From CAZJGF01 sp964545665 (GTDB lineage: Bacteria; Chloroflexota; Dehalococcoidia; GIF9; AB-539-J10), in the NCBI GenBank assembly GCA_964545665.1, contig CAZJGF010000018.1, forward strand, positions 1-19,396: a stretch of DNA of 19,396 bases, read 5' to 3'. A program made the translations under genes and the position numbers. The notes beneath the pieces are model-generated. The model made no database searches and was not told where the DNA came from. It saw nothing but the letters and a program-made list of their open reading frames with translations. Each line of letters starts with the position of its first letter. Within the stretch, counting starts at the first letter, position 1. Of this stretch, positions 5,224-12,205 are shown one piece after another.

Positions 5224-7382
5224 GTTTTCACCTCCTGTCCTACTGCTGAAGCTAAGTACAACTCTCCTACTTGTTCGGTGAACTCGTCCAAAGCCTTGGC
5301 AGGATCCGTCTCCGTGGGATACAGGTTAATAGCTTGAAGGCGCTTCGGTTCGAGCCCAATCTGAGCCAGTACCTTTCTGGCTTTTCCAATTCTCTGGAGA
5401 GCCCAGAAAGCAGTATCCTCCCTAGCACACTGCTCTTGTCCACACCCAGCAATGAAGACACCCTCGGCTCCCATCTCAAAGGCACGCAATATGTGCTTAG
5501 CTTCTATCTTGGCTACACACAGGACAGGCACTATCCAAATCCCAGCTTTAGCTTGCCTCCATAACCTTGCCAGAGCGCCAGTGCCATAAAGCCCATATTG
5601 GCAACAAAAGCCGATGATCAAGGGCTTGGACTTCGACTGTGCCGCAGTCTTGAGAGCGTGGTCAAGCTCCTCATCAATATGTCGCCGATCCTGTGGCTTG
5701 CGTAGAACAATAGCCCGGGCAGGACATTCCCCAACGCATATACCGCAGGCTTGACACTGGTCAGCAGGTATCTGGACAGTGCCACTGTCGTCCAAGTAAG
5801 GCACATGATAAGGACAGACCCGTAAACAGGTGAGGCAAGCAGCACATTTATCTTGGAACAAGATTTCAGCACCCATGCCGCAGCGCAAGCATCTTCTGGC
5901 TTCATTGACAGCGCTTTCCCAGTCATATACCAGCTCCACTGGCTCAAACTGTTTCGCCCTTGCCTGAGGGGGAAGGACGGGAGGCTCAAAGCGGTTGAGC
6001 TTCCTTATCATTTCTACGGTCTTGGGCAGTAGATCGCCGAGCAAGCTTTCCTTTTCCTCTTTGCCAACTAACGGATATCTATGCTGGAGGTAATCGTCAA
6101 TGCGAAAAGCCGCCTGTCTGCCAGTTGCCAGTGCTTGCACTACGGTCGCCGGCCCAGTGACAGCATCACCCCCAGCGAAAACCCCCTCCCGATTAGTGGT
6201 AAGGGTAACCGGGTCGACTCGAATTGTGCTGCCTCTGCCTATACGGAGACGGAAATCTTCAGGGATTTGTGGGACCTGGCCGATAGCTATTATCAGTGTG
6301 TCGGCGGTGAAAGACGTTTTAACGCTCTCATCAAACGATGGTTTGAACCTCCCCTCACCGTCAAAAACGGACGTGCACCGGACGAACTCTATGCCGGTGA
6401 CCTTGTCATCACCCACGATTGACCTTGGCCCCCAAGAGCAGTTGATGACAATGCCTTCACTTACGGCGGCTTGAATATCCGATTCGAAAGCTGGCATTTC
6501 CTGGCGAGATTCAAGGCAAACGAGATCAACCTCCTTGGCGTCCAATCGCAGTGCTGTGCGAGCAGCATCCACTGCTACATTGCCACCCCCGACCACCACT
6601 ACACTCTCACCAATGGATGGTCTTAACCCCAAGTTCACCTCGCGGAGGAAGGTGATTGCATCCACCACCCCTGGCTTGTCCTCCCCCTCTATTCCTAACC
6701 TACGGCTTTGCGCGGCACCAACGGTTATGAACACAGCCTTGTAATCCATATCAAACAGCAGGTCCAAGGATACCACCCGCGTATTCGTCCTGATTTCAAC
6801 CCCCATTTGAATCAACCTTTGAACCTCAGTATCGAGTACCTCTCGAGGGAGGCGATATTTGGGGATACCTGCTCGCAGCATCCCTCCTAGCTCCGAGCAG
6901 GCCTCGAAGACAGTTACCGGGTAGCCTAGCTTCCTTAGATAGTAAGCAGCAGACAGCCCTGCCGACCCGGACCCTACTATGGCTACCCTCTCCTCATGCG
7001 TGGTTTCCGCTTCCGGTTGAATCACTCTATCCCCACCGAATTCTACGGCGAACCTCTTCAGCGCCCTAATAGCGATAGGTTTATCTATCTGGCCGCGCCG
7101 ACAAGCATCTTCGCAAGGATGGTTACATATATATGCACAGATGGAGGGGAAGGGGTTGTCTTCCCTTATGACCTGCAATGCCTCCATTACGCGCCCTTGG
7201 GCAATCAAATCAACGTATTCTCTAATCTCCATGTGCAACGGACAGGCAGCCTGGCAAGGAGGCACAAACGTGTGGTCAAAAGAAGGCCTTTTCGCAGCAT
7301 TGCTGCTGTAGCTCCTGTAAGTGTCGTGAAGAGCTGAGTCCACTAGTCGCCTCGCCGGTAAGGATGATACTGCACGCTTCAA
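5220..7382 (-). CDS. GltD-like flavin oxidoreductase / ferredoxin / MvhD fusion protein
   Basis: 720 residues in three modules. (1) About 40-430: a GltD/NfnB-like pyridine nucleotide:disulfide-type oxidoreductase, with N-terminal cluster cysteines C43, C47, C82, C86, C90, C94, an FAD motif GSGSAG (137-142), an NAD(P) motif GGGNVA (265-270) and a second FAD motif AGGDA (403-407). (2) About 510-556: two [4Fe-4S] motifs, C513/516/519/523 and C543/546/549/553. (3) About 587-705: an MvhD/FrhD domain starting at GFCCQYG (C593, C594) with C622, C647 and C652. It probably oxidises NAD(P)H and passes electrons through the clusters to MetV-MetF, replacing the separate HdrA and MvhD subunits used elsewhere; bifurcation is possible but not shown. 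The annotated TTG start at 7382 has AAGGAG directly touching it; GTG at codon 14 (7343) is an alternative. Confidence 0.88.
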   Translation of the reverse strand: MKRAVSSLPARRLVDSALHDTYRSYSSNAAKRPSFDHTFVPPCQAACPLHMEIREYVDLIAQGRVMEALQVIREDNPFPSICAYICNHPCEDACRRGQIDKPIAIRALKRFAVEFGGDRVIQPEAETTHEERVAIVGSGSAGLSAAYYLRKLGYPVTVFEACSELGGMLRAGIPKYRLPREVLDTEVQRLIQMGVEIRTNTRVVSLDLLFDMDYKAVFITVGAAQSRRLGIEGEDKPGVVDAITFLREVNLGLRPSIGESVVVVGGGNVAVDAARTALRLDAKEVDLVCLESRQEMPAFESDIQAAVSEGIVINCSWGPRSIVGDDKVTGIEFVRCTSVFDGEGRFKPSFDESVKTSFTADTLIIAIGQVPQIPEDFRLRIGRGSTIRVDPVTLTTNREGVFAGGDAVTGPATVVQALATGRQAAFRIDDYLQHRYPLVGKEEKESLLGDLLPKTVEMIRKLNRFEPPVLPPQARAKQFEPVELVYDWESAVNEARRCLRCGMGAEILFQDKCAACLTCLRVCPYHVPYLDDSGTVQIPADQCQACGICVGECPARAIVLRKPQDRRHIDEELDHALKTAAQSKSKPLIIGFCCQYGLYGTGALARLWRQAKAGIWIVPVLCVAKIEAKHILRAFEMGAEGVFIAGCGQEQCAREDTAFWALQRIGKARKVLAQIGLEPKRLQAINLYPTETDPAKALDEFTEQVGELYLASAVGQEVKT
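5229..5236 (-). promoter_or_regulatory. Ribosome binding site fixing the TTG start of metV
   Basis: AGGAGGTG ends five bases before the TTG at 5221-5223. It lies inside the last codons of the fusion gene and is the reason for accepting a TTG start that overlaps the upstream stop. Confidence 0.75.
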
Positions 7383-7439
7383 CTCCTTAAGGAGATAATA
7401 CCTCGCTTGGTGATGAGGCAGAATGGGGATTAGCCCTCG

Positions 7440-7475
7440 ATTCAGGCGGTCTTACTCCCTGAATTTCGCTGAATT
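7440..7475. promoter_or_regulatory. Operator-like inverted and direct repeats upstream of the fusion gene
   Basis: ATTCAGG at 7440-7446 and CCTGAAT at 7458-7464 form a perfect 7-bp inverted repeat with an 11-base spacer. CTGAATT recurs at 7459-7465 and 7469-7475, ten bases (one helical turn) apart. The cluster lies 58-93 bases before the fusion gene start and after the regulator gene, so it could bind the adjacent NarL-type regulator or another factor. I see no convincing promoter hexamers in the same gap. Confidence 0.35.
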
Positions 7476-7575
7476 AGGCCCTGTTTATGGATACGAAAGC
7501 CCCGGGGGAATACACGCCAGAAATTGACCAAGTCGAGGGATGCAAGCTAAAAGGAGAAGGAGCCTGCCTACGCCG

Positions 7576-8229
7576 TCACACGGTTATGATACCTTTGCGT
7601 ATGGCATACTTAATAAGGTCAGTCCTATTGTGAATGTCTAGTTTGGCCATCAAATTGGTCTTGTGTCCCTGTACACTTTTCGGACTGAGCACCAATATGT
7701 CGGCTATTTCTTGAGTGGTGTAGCCTTCGGCAGCCAGCTTGAGCACCTCTCTTTCCCTGTTGGTAAGCTGTCGGTGCGAGTCTTGTTTTCCTCCTGTAGC
7801 AGCTCCCAACTGGAAATCTTCAACGAAAACCTTGGCTGCAACCGGGGAAAGAAACGAGTCGCCACGGTGAACAGCTCGAATCCCTGAAGCAAGCTCTGAA
7901 GATGCCGCCGTCTTACTAATGAACCCTTTGGCTCCGGCTTCAACAATGGAGAAAACGTGCTCGCTCTCATCATGTTGGGTAAGGGCCAGCACTTTTGCCT
8001 CAGGAAATTTCTTATGTATTCTACGCGTCGCTTCCAGCCCATCCATGATGGGCATAGCTATATCCATGAGCACCACGTCGGGGGCAAGCTGTTCCACCTT
8101 GTCCACGGCCTCTCTGCCATTGGCTGCCTCGCCAACTACTTCTACATCGGCGACCAGAGCTAGCAAGGCGCAGATGCCGTCCCGCACGATGGTGTGGTCA
8201 TCTACTATCAGCACCTTTATCTTACCCAC
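7576..8229 (-). CDS. NarL/FixJ-type response regulator
   Basis: 217 residues. The receiver domain (about 4-120) has acidic residues D10-D11, phosphoacceptor D56 (VLMD) and K106 (ISK). The LuxR-type helix-turn-helix (about 153-215) has the family pattern LTNREREVLKLAAEG and the recognition region SPKSVQGHKTNLMAKL. It is a DNA-binding transcription regulator controlled by phosphorylation. It starts with GTG at 8229, overlapping the kinase stop by 8 bases, with GAGGAG about ten bases upstream, so kinase and regulator are coupled and surely cognate. The electron-transfer/MetVF genes lie 193 bases downstream, the natural candidate targets. Its receiver resembles the second receiver of the protein at 2774-3568, suggesting duplication. 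Confidence 0.95.
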   Translation of the reverse strand: MGKIKVLIVDDHTIVRDGICALLALVADVEVVGEAANGREAVDKVEQLAPDVVLMDIAMPIMDGLEATRRIHKKFPEAKVLALTQHDESEHVFSIVEAGAKGFISKTAASSELASGIRAVHRGDSFLSPVAAKVFVEDFQLGAATGGKQDSHRQLTNREREVLKLAAEGYTTQEIADILVLSPKSVQGHKTNLMAKLDIHNRTDLIKYAIRKGIITV

Positions 8230-9874
8230 CGGCTGTGCTCCTCATTATTGGGACCTTAGCCACGACTGTGGTCCCTTGCCCAGGCTGAGATTGGCACGAG
8301 CAACTGCCACCTACCATAGTCACTCTTTCTTTCATACCGAACAGACCAGCGCCGTGCCCACCTTCGTCGATGCCAGTGACTTGGCTGACATCAAATCCCT
8401 TGCCATTGTCCTCAATACGCAAATCACATTCATTGGCATTGCATTCTATGTTGATACTGACATTTTTGGCTCCCGAATGCTTCACAATATTGCTCATAGC
8501 TTCTTGGATAATGCGAAAAAGCGATAGCTCGATTTCCGCTGGCAGGCGCTGGTCGAGGCCTTTGAACTCTGCTACTACGTCAATGCCTTGGGCTCTGAGA
8601 TTAGACTCAGCAAGGTGACCGACAGCCGCGGGCAGGCCAAGCGTGTCCAATAAGGTAGGGCGGAGTTCCCTTATGAGTCTGGTCAACTCAGTGCCAGCAT
8701 GAGTTGCCAAAGAATTAGCCTTGTCCAACGTCGGCTTGATTCTAGCGTCTGCGACGCTGCTCATCTCCATCATCTCACCAACTGCCTGTAAGTTAAGCGC
8801 CAAGGCAGTAAGCTCCTGGCTGGTCTCGTCGTGCAATTCTCTGGCAATCCTTTTCCGCTCCTGCTCTTGGATGGTAAGCACCTGCCTTAGCAGCCTCTGG
8901 TATCTTTCTTTGGCACTCGTCAAGCTTTTATTTAGTCTTGCTTGTTCTATCGCTGTGCCTAGCTGGCAGCCAATGGACTGCAGCAGGTCCACGTCGTCGG
9001 CGGAGAACTGGCCGGCAATGTGGCTAGCGGTATTCAACACGCCCACGACCTTATCCTTTGCTTTTAGAGGGACGCTTACAAATCCTTTCAGACCCTCTGT
9101 GCTTATCAAGTCAGGACGGGCAGCATGAGATTCTGTGGAGATGTCCTGTAGCAGAACTGGCTCCCCGGTTTGAGCCACTCTACCCGCGATCCCATCGCCT
9201 ATCCTGAGGCGCATCTCCTCGGCGTACTTGGCGGATAAGCCACGGTGCACCCTATAAGACAGCGTGTCAGTCTCCTCATCCGAAATTAAGATACCTCCTA
9301 TGGAGCCATTGATGATGTCCAACACAGTGGCCAAGCCAACATCCAGGATAGCGTCCAGACTATGCAGCCCGCTTACGGCACATGAGACGCGGCTCAAGGC
9401 TTCAAGATGGTGGCGTCGTTTCAGAATCTCCTTCTCCAGCTCTCTTTCCGCAGTAACGTCTCTTCTCAACTCCACTGCGGCCTCAACGTTCCCACGGCTG
9501 TCCCTGAGCGGGTACATGGTCAGCTTGGTATATCTGTTGGACATAGCGCCCGCCCCGAGGGTAAGGTCGGGGTGAATAACTACTGTTGCACCTTTGCCTT
9601 GCAGCACGCTCCTAAGAGGGCATTCCCACAAAGGAGCGGAGCAAGGCTTCTGCCTGCCATGGAAGACCTCATAGCAATGCTTGCCAACAGGCAGCTTGGT
9701 GCCCTTGGCTAGCTTGCGTCGCAGGGCCAGGTTAGCTGACCTAACCCTGTATTGGCTATCCACAACCAGGAGCTCATCCTCCAGACTGTCCATCAAATCC
9801 CACAGGCCCATGTCGAAGCTCGTGCCTCCAGCCGTTCGATGGATTGCTGTGTTTTCCCTCTTAGCCACCGGCAC
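8222..9874 (-). CDS. Cytoplasmic PAS-GAF histidine kinase (NarX/NreB-type HisKA_3)
   Basis: 550 residues with no membrane segment, so a soluble sensor. Order: a PAS-like domain (about 25-140), a short coiled link, a GAF domain (about 160-312), a HisKA_3 dimerisation domain with phosphoacceptor H348 in the RIARELHDE motif, and a HATPase domain (about 445-545) with the N box (QEAMSNIVKHS) and G boxes (EDNGKGF, GAGLFGM). The PAS part has a Cys/His set: C67, H72, C78, C85 (pattern CYEVFHG, then PC, then ECPL). Such cysteines are seen in PAS sensors of anaerobes and could bind a metal or Fe-S centre, which would make it a redox or gas sensor. It starts with GTG at 9874 or the in-frame GTG at 9868, which is better spaced from AAAGG. 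A consensus-like promoter lies upstream. Confidence 0.92.
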   Translation of the reverse strand: MPVAKRENTAIHRTAGGTSFDMGLWDLMDSLEDELLVVDSQYRVRSANLALRRKLAKGTKLPVGKHCYEVFHGRQKPCSAPLWECPLRSVLQGKGATVVIHPDLTLGAGAMSNRYTKLTMYPLRDSRGNVEAAVELRRDVTAERELEKEILKRRHHLEALSRVSCAVSGLHSLDAILDVGLATVLDIINGSIGGILISDEETDTLSYRVHRGLSAKYAEEMRLRIGDGIAGRVAQTGEPVLLQDISTESHAARPDLISTEGLKGFVSVPLKAKDKVVGVLNTASHIAGQFSADDVDLLQSIGCQLGTAIEQARLNKSLTSAKERYQRLLRQVLTIQEQERKRIARELHDETSQELTALALNLQAVGEMMEMSSVADARIKPTLDKANSLATHAGTELTRLIRELRPTLLDTLGLPAAVGHLAESNLRAQGIDVVAEFKGLDQRLPAEIELSLFRIIQEAMSNIVKHSGAKNVSINIECNANECDLRIEDNGKGFDVSQVTGIDEGGHGAGLFGMKERVTMVGGSCSCQSQPGQGTTVVAKVPIMRSTAGG

Positions 9875-9974
9875 CCTTTCTCTACTTAAACGTTTCCGTC
9901 TCGGTTATTGCCAGCGTCTTAGCAGTGGTTAGTCACCGACGGACACACGCAAACTGCTGGCCAACTACACCATT

Positions 9975-10003
9975 ACAATATTACTGCACAACACTGGTGT
10001 CAA
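9975..10003 (-). promoter_or_regulatory. Sigma-70 type promoter of the kinase-regulator operon
   Basis: On the minus strand, TTGACA (plus positions 9998-10003) is followed after exactly 17 bases by TATTGT (9975-9980). Transcription would start near 9968, leaving a leader of about 95 bases before the kinase. An inverted repeat AGCAGT/ACTGCT lies in that leader. Confidence 0.75.
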
Positions 10004-10094
10004 ATCCGCTTCACTCACTCATAGTCAGCGGCCATTTACACCGGAACTCTTGAAGAGGATTTCATGCCGAGCACACCAACCCAGCCAGTGTCGG

Positions 10095-10658
10095 TTATGC
10101 TTCCTCTACGATTATCCGGATTATGGTATCACCGACCTCAATTTCTTCGAGGACATCCATCCCCTCTGCTAGCTGGCCGAATACCGTGTGCTTACCATCA
10201 AGGTGATGCTGAGGGGTGTAGGTAATAAAGAATTGACAGCCATTGGTATCAGAGCCGGAATTGGCCATTGACAGGGCACCAGTAACATGGGTATGCTCGG
10301 TAAACTCATCAGCAAAGGAGTAACCGGGGGTGCCGGTCCCGGTCCCAGTAGGGTCTCCTCCCTGAGCCACAAACCCAGGGACAACGCGGTGGAACGTGGT
10401 ACCATCGTAGAACCCCTCACTGGCAAGAAACACAAAGTTGTTGACCGTTACCGGGACGTCGCCGGCGAATAGCTCCAGCACCAGGTCCCCCTTCTCTGTT
10501 TCAATAGTAGCGGTGTACTGCTTACTGCTATCAATTGTCATTGGCGGTGGCGCTGAGTAAGTCTTACTCTTTGTGGCTACATCGGCACATGACACCGAAA
10601 GAAGCGCTACCGCAGCCAGGATGAGGCTAGCTGTCCGTGATACACTCACACCTCTCAT
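10095..10658 (-). CDS. Exported cyclophilin-type peptidyl-prolyl cis-trans isomerase
   Basis: 187 residues from the ATG at 10658, preceded by GGAGG seven bases upstream; a GTG at 10685 is in frame but lacks this site. The N-terminus has a short basic stretch, a hydrophobic core and Cys at position 24 (LLSVSC). This looks like a lipoprotein signal, though the residue at -3 is Ser, not Leu, so a simple secretory signal is possible. The cyclophilin domain (about 48-187) has FHRVVPGF with the catalytic-position Arg, AQGGDP, the FFITY strand and HLDGKHTVFG. It speeds cis-trans proline isomerisation during folding outside the cytoplasm. It is last in the run of genes from 14984 downward, 33 bases after the PEP mutase-like gene. 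Its role there is probably unrelated to the enzymes. Confidence 0.92.
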   Translation of the reverse strand: MRGVSVSRTASLILAAVALLSVSCADVATKSKTYSAPPPMTIDSSKQYTATIETEKGDLVLELFAGDVPVTVNNFVFLASEGFYDGTTFHRVVPGFVAQGGDPTGTGTGTPGYSFADEFTEHTHVTGALSMANSGSDTNGCQFFITYTPQHHLDGKHTVFGQLAEGMDVLEEIEVGDTIIRIIVEEA

Positions 10659-10691
10659 AAATGTGCCTCCGCACCTCATTGTCACTAATAC

Positions 10692-11558
10692 CTATACCTG
10701 GTATTTCCCCTGTAGCTCCACATCTGCTGCCAGCCCCATGATTCCCTCAATCTCCATGGGACCTAACCCTCCCTCCATAGAAGGCACCTTTGTCCTGTCT
10801 TCAAGAGCCTGTTTCAGTCCTCTGGCAAAATCACGTAGGGCGCGCGCAGCGTGACCGAAAAGGGGGTAATACACGTGAAACTTGTAGCCCATGGCCTCAA
10901 GGTTGCGGGGCGGTACCACCGGCAACTTAGTGCCTAACACCTGAACTACCAATAGCGGAATAGGAGATGCTTTGCCAACCCTCTCCATATCTTCAACACT
11001 GGTGAGGCCCTGGACAAACCCCATGTCCGCTCCAGCTTTGGCGTAAGCGGCGACACGGGGTAGGATTTCATCAACACCTTCGTAATCATCGGTTCTAGCA
11101 AGGATGACAAAATTGGGGTCGCTTCTCGCCTCTACAGCAGCTCTGACCTTATGCACCATGACCTCTGCCGGCTCCATGCTGCCCCCTCCCAGTGCCGAGC
11201 AGCGCAACGGCCTTTTCAGGTCCTCGATAATCAGCCCAGCTACCCCCACTTGCTCAAACAGTTGAACCGTCCTTCGAACAATCATCGCGTCACCGAAGCC
11301 ATCATCAACATCCACCAGTATCGGCACGTTCACTGCCTGCACGATTCGACGGGCGACATCGAGCATCTCTGTCTCAGTTATATAGCCATAATCCGTTTTG
11401 CCCAGCAGCGACCATGATACCAACGAACCCAGTACAGTCAGGAATTCAAAACCTTCCTGCTCAGCCACCCTGGCGCTAAACGCATCCCAAACACCAACAG
11501 AATCGGTACAGCCTGGCCTGTTAACCAACTCACGCAGTCTCTTTGCTTGCCAACTCAT
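10692..11558 (-). CDS. Isocitrate lyase/PEP mutase superfamily enzyme
   Basis: 288 residues from the ATG at 11558, eight bases after GGAGG; the ATG at 11564 is too close to that site. The (beta/alpha)8 fold of the PEP mutase/isocitrate lyase superfamily is shown by GVWDAFSARVAE near the N-terminus, the metal-binding VDVDDGFGDA (about 82-91), the IEDLKRP segment with Glu, and ARTDD (about 154-158). The catalytic loop, KKCGH or KRCGH in lyases, reads LRCSALGGG here: the Cys is kept but the following residues differ. The family covers 2-methylisocitrate lyase, oxaloacetate decarboxylase, phosphonopyruvate hydrolase and PEP mutase, so the exact reaction (C-C or P-C bond chemistry on an alpha-oxo acid) is open. 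It lies between iorB and the cyclophilin gene, with 44 bases to iorB, probably in one operon. Confidence 0.88.
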   Translation of the reverse strand: MSWQAKRLRELVNRPGCTDSVGVWDAFSARVAEQEGFEFLTVLGSLVSWSLLGKTDYGYITETEMLDVARRIVQAVNVPILVDVDDGFGDAMIVRRTVQLFEQVGVAGLIIEDLKRPLRCSALGGGSMEPAEVMVHKVRAAVEARSDPNFVILARTDDYEGVDEILPRVAAYAKAGADMGFVQGLTSVEDMERVGKASPIPLLVVQVLGTKLPVVPPRNLEAMGYKFHVYYPLFGHAARALRDFARGLKQALEDRTKVPSMEGGLGPMEIEGIMGLAADVELQGKYQV

Positions 11559-11602
11559 TGACATTTCCTCCTACTTTTCTTATTTAGCATTGGCTAGTCC
11601 CT

Positions 11603-12205
11603 TCATTGGCGCATCGCCTCCAGAACTAATGAACCACCAGCGTCGAACGCTTTCAGATTCAGCTCTCGCGCCTTTGGCGGTGACCTGCTGCCAAGAACCT
11701 GCTTGACTCCTTCGCCATTTAACAACGGGGACAACCGGCATAGGGCACCCAGCATCACCACGTTGGTCAGAAGGCTATCACCAATCTGCCTGGCACACGC
11801 AGTGGCCTTTATCGTGTAACCCTTCTTGCCTGATTCACCAAGAGCTGCCGCAATGACTTCATCCGATGGATAGGCATCTAGCTCCATATTACAAAGCACC
11901 GTCGGTTCCTTAAAATCGTTAAGCAGGTAAGCGCCGTCAGCGCCCAGCATTCTGAAATGCCTCAGCATCTCCAGAGTCTCAAAACCCATAAGTAGGTCAA
12001 CCTTCCCTGCCGGAATCAGCGGCGAGTATATATCTGAGTCACTGACCCTCAAGTGGGATACTACCGAACCTCCCCTCTGGGCCGCACCGATGGTCTCCAC
12101 TGCACCAACTTGATATCCGCTGTTGATGAAATAGTTGGCCAGGATGCTGGATGCAAACAGATTGCCCTGCCCGCCAACGCCGGCTATGAGTATATTGAGG
12201 TTCAT
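11603..12205 (-). CDS. iorB: Indolepyruvate:ferredoxin oxidoreductase, beta subunit
   Basis: 200 residues from the ATG at 12205, seven bases after GGGGAG and overlapping the iorA stop by 4 bases. It belongs to the gamma-domain family of 2-oxoacid:ferredoxin oxidoreductases, shown by the N-terminal GVGGQGN loop (about residues 10-16), the AQRGGSV segment and a C-terminal GSRSPPKA segment typical of IorB. With IorA it oxidatively decarboxylates aryl pyruvates (indolepyruvate, phenylpyruvate) to acyl-CoA with reduction of ferredoxin, or runs in reverse for amino acid synthesis. The catalytic TPP and Fe-S clusters are on IorA. It is cytoplasmic. Direction of use in this organism is unknown; the reaction comes from family knowledge. 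Confidence 0.93.
   Translation of the reverse strand: MNLNILIAGVGGQGNLFASSILANYFINSGYQVGAVETIGAAQRGGSVVSHLRVSDSDIYSPLIPAGKVDLLMGFETLEMLRHFRMLGADGAYLLNDFKEPTVLCNMELDAYPSDEVIAAALGESGKKGYTIKATACARQIGDSLLTNVVMLGALCRLSPLLNGEGVKQVLGSRSPPKARELNLKAFDAGGSLVLEAMRQ

Noticed and set aside
3642..7382. Reading the fusion protein as the small subunit of glutamate synthase
   Set aside because: The GltD-like domain is present, but there is no large subunit nearby, and the ferredoxin and MvhD modules and the coupling to metVF point to another role.
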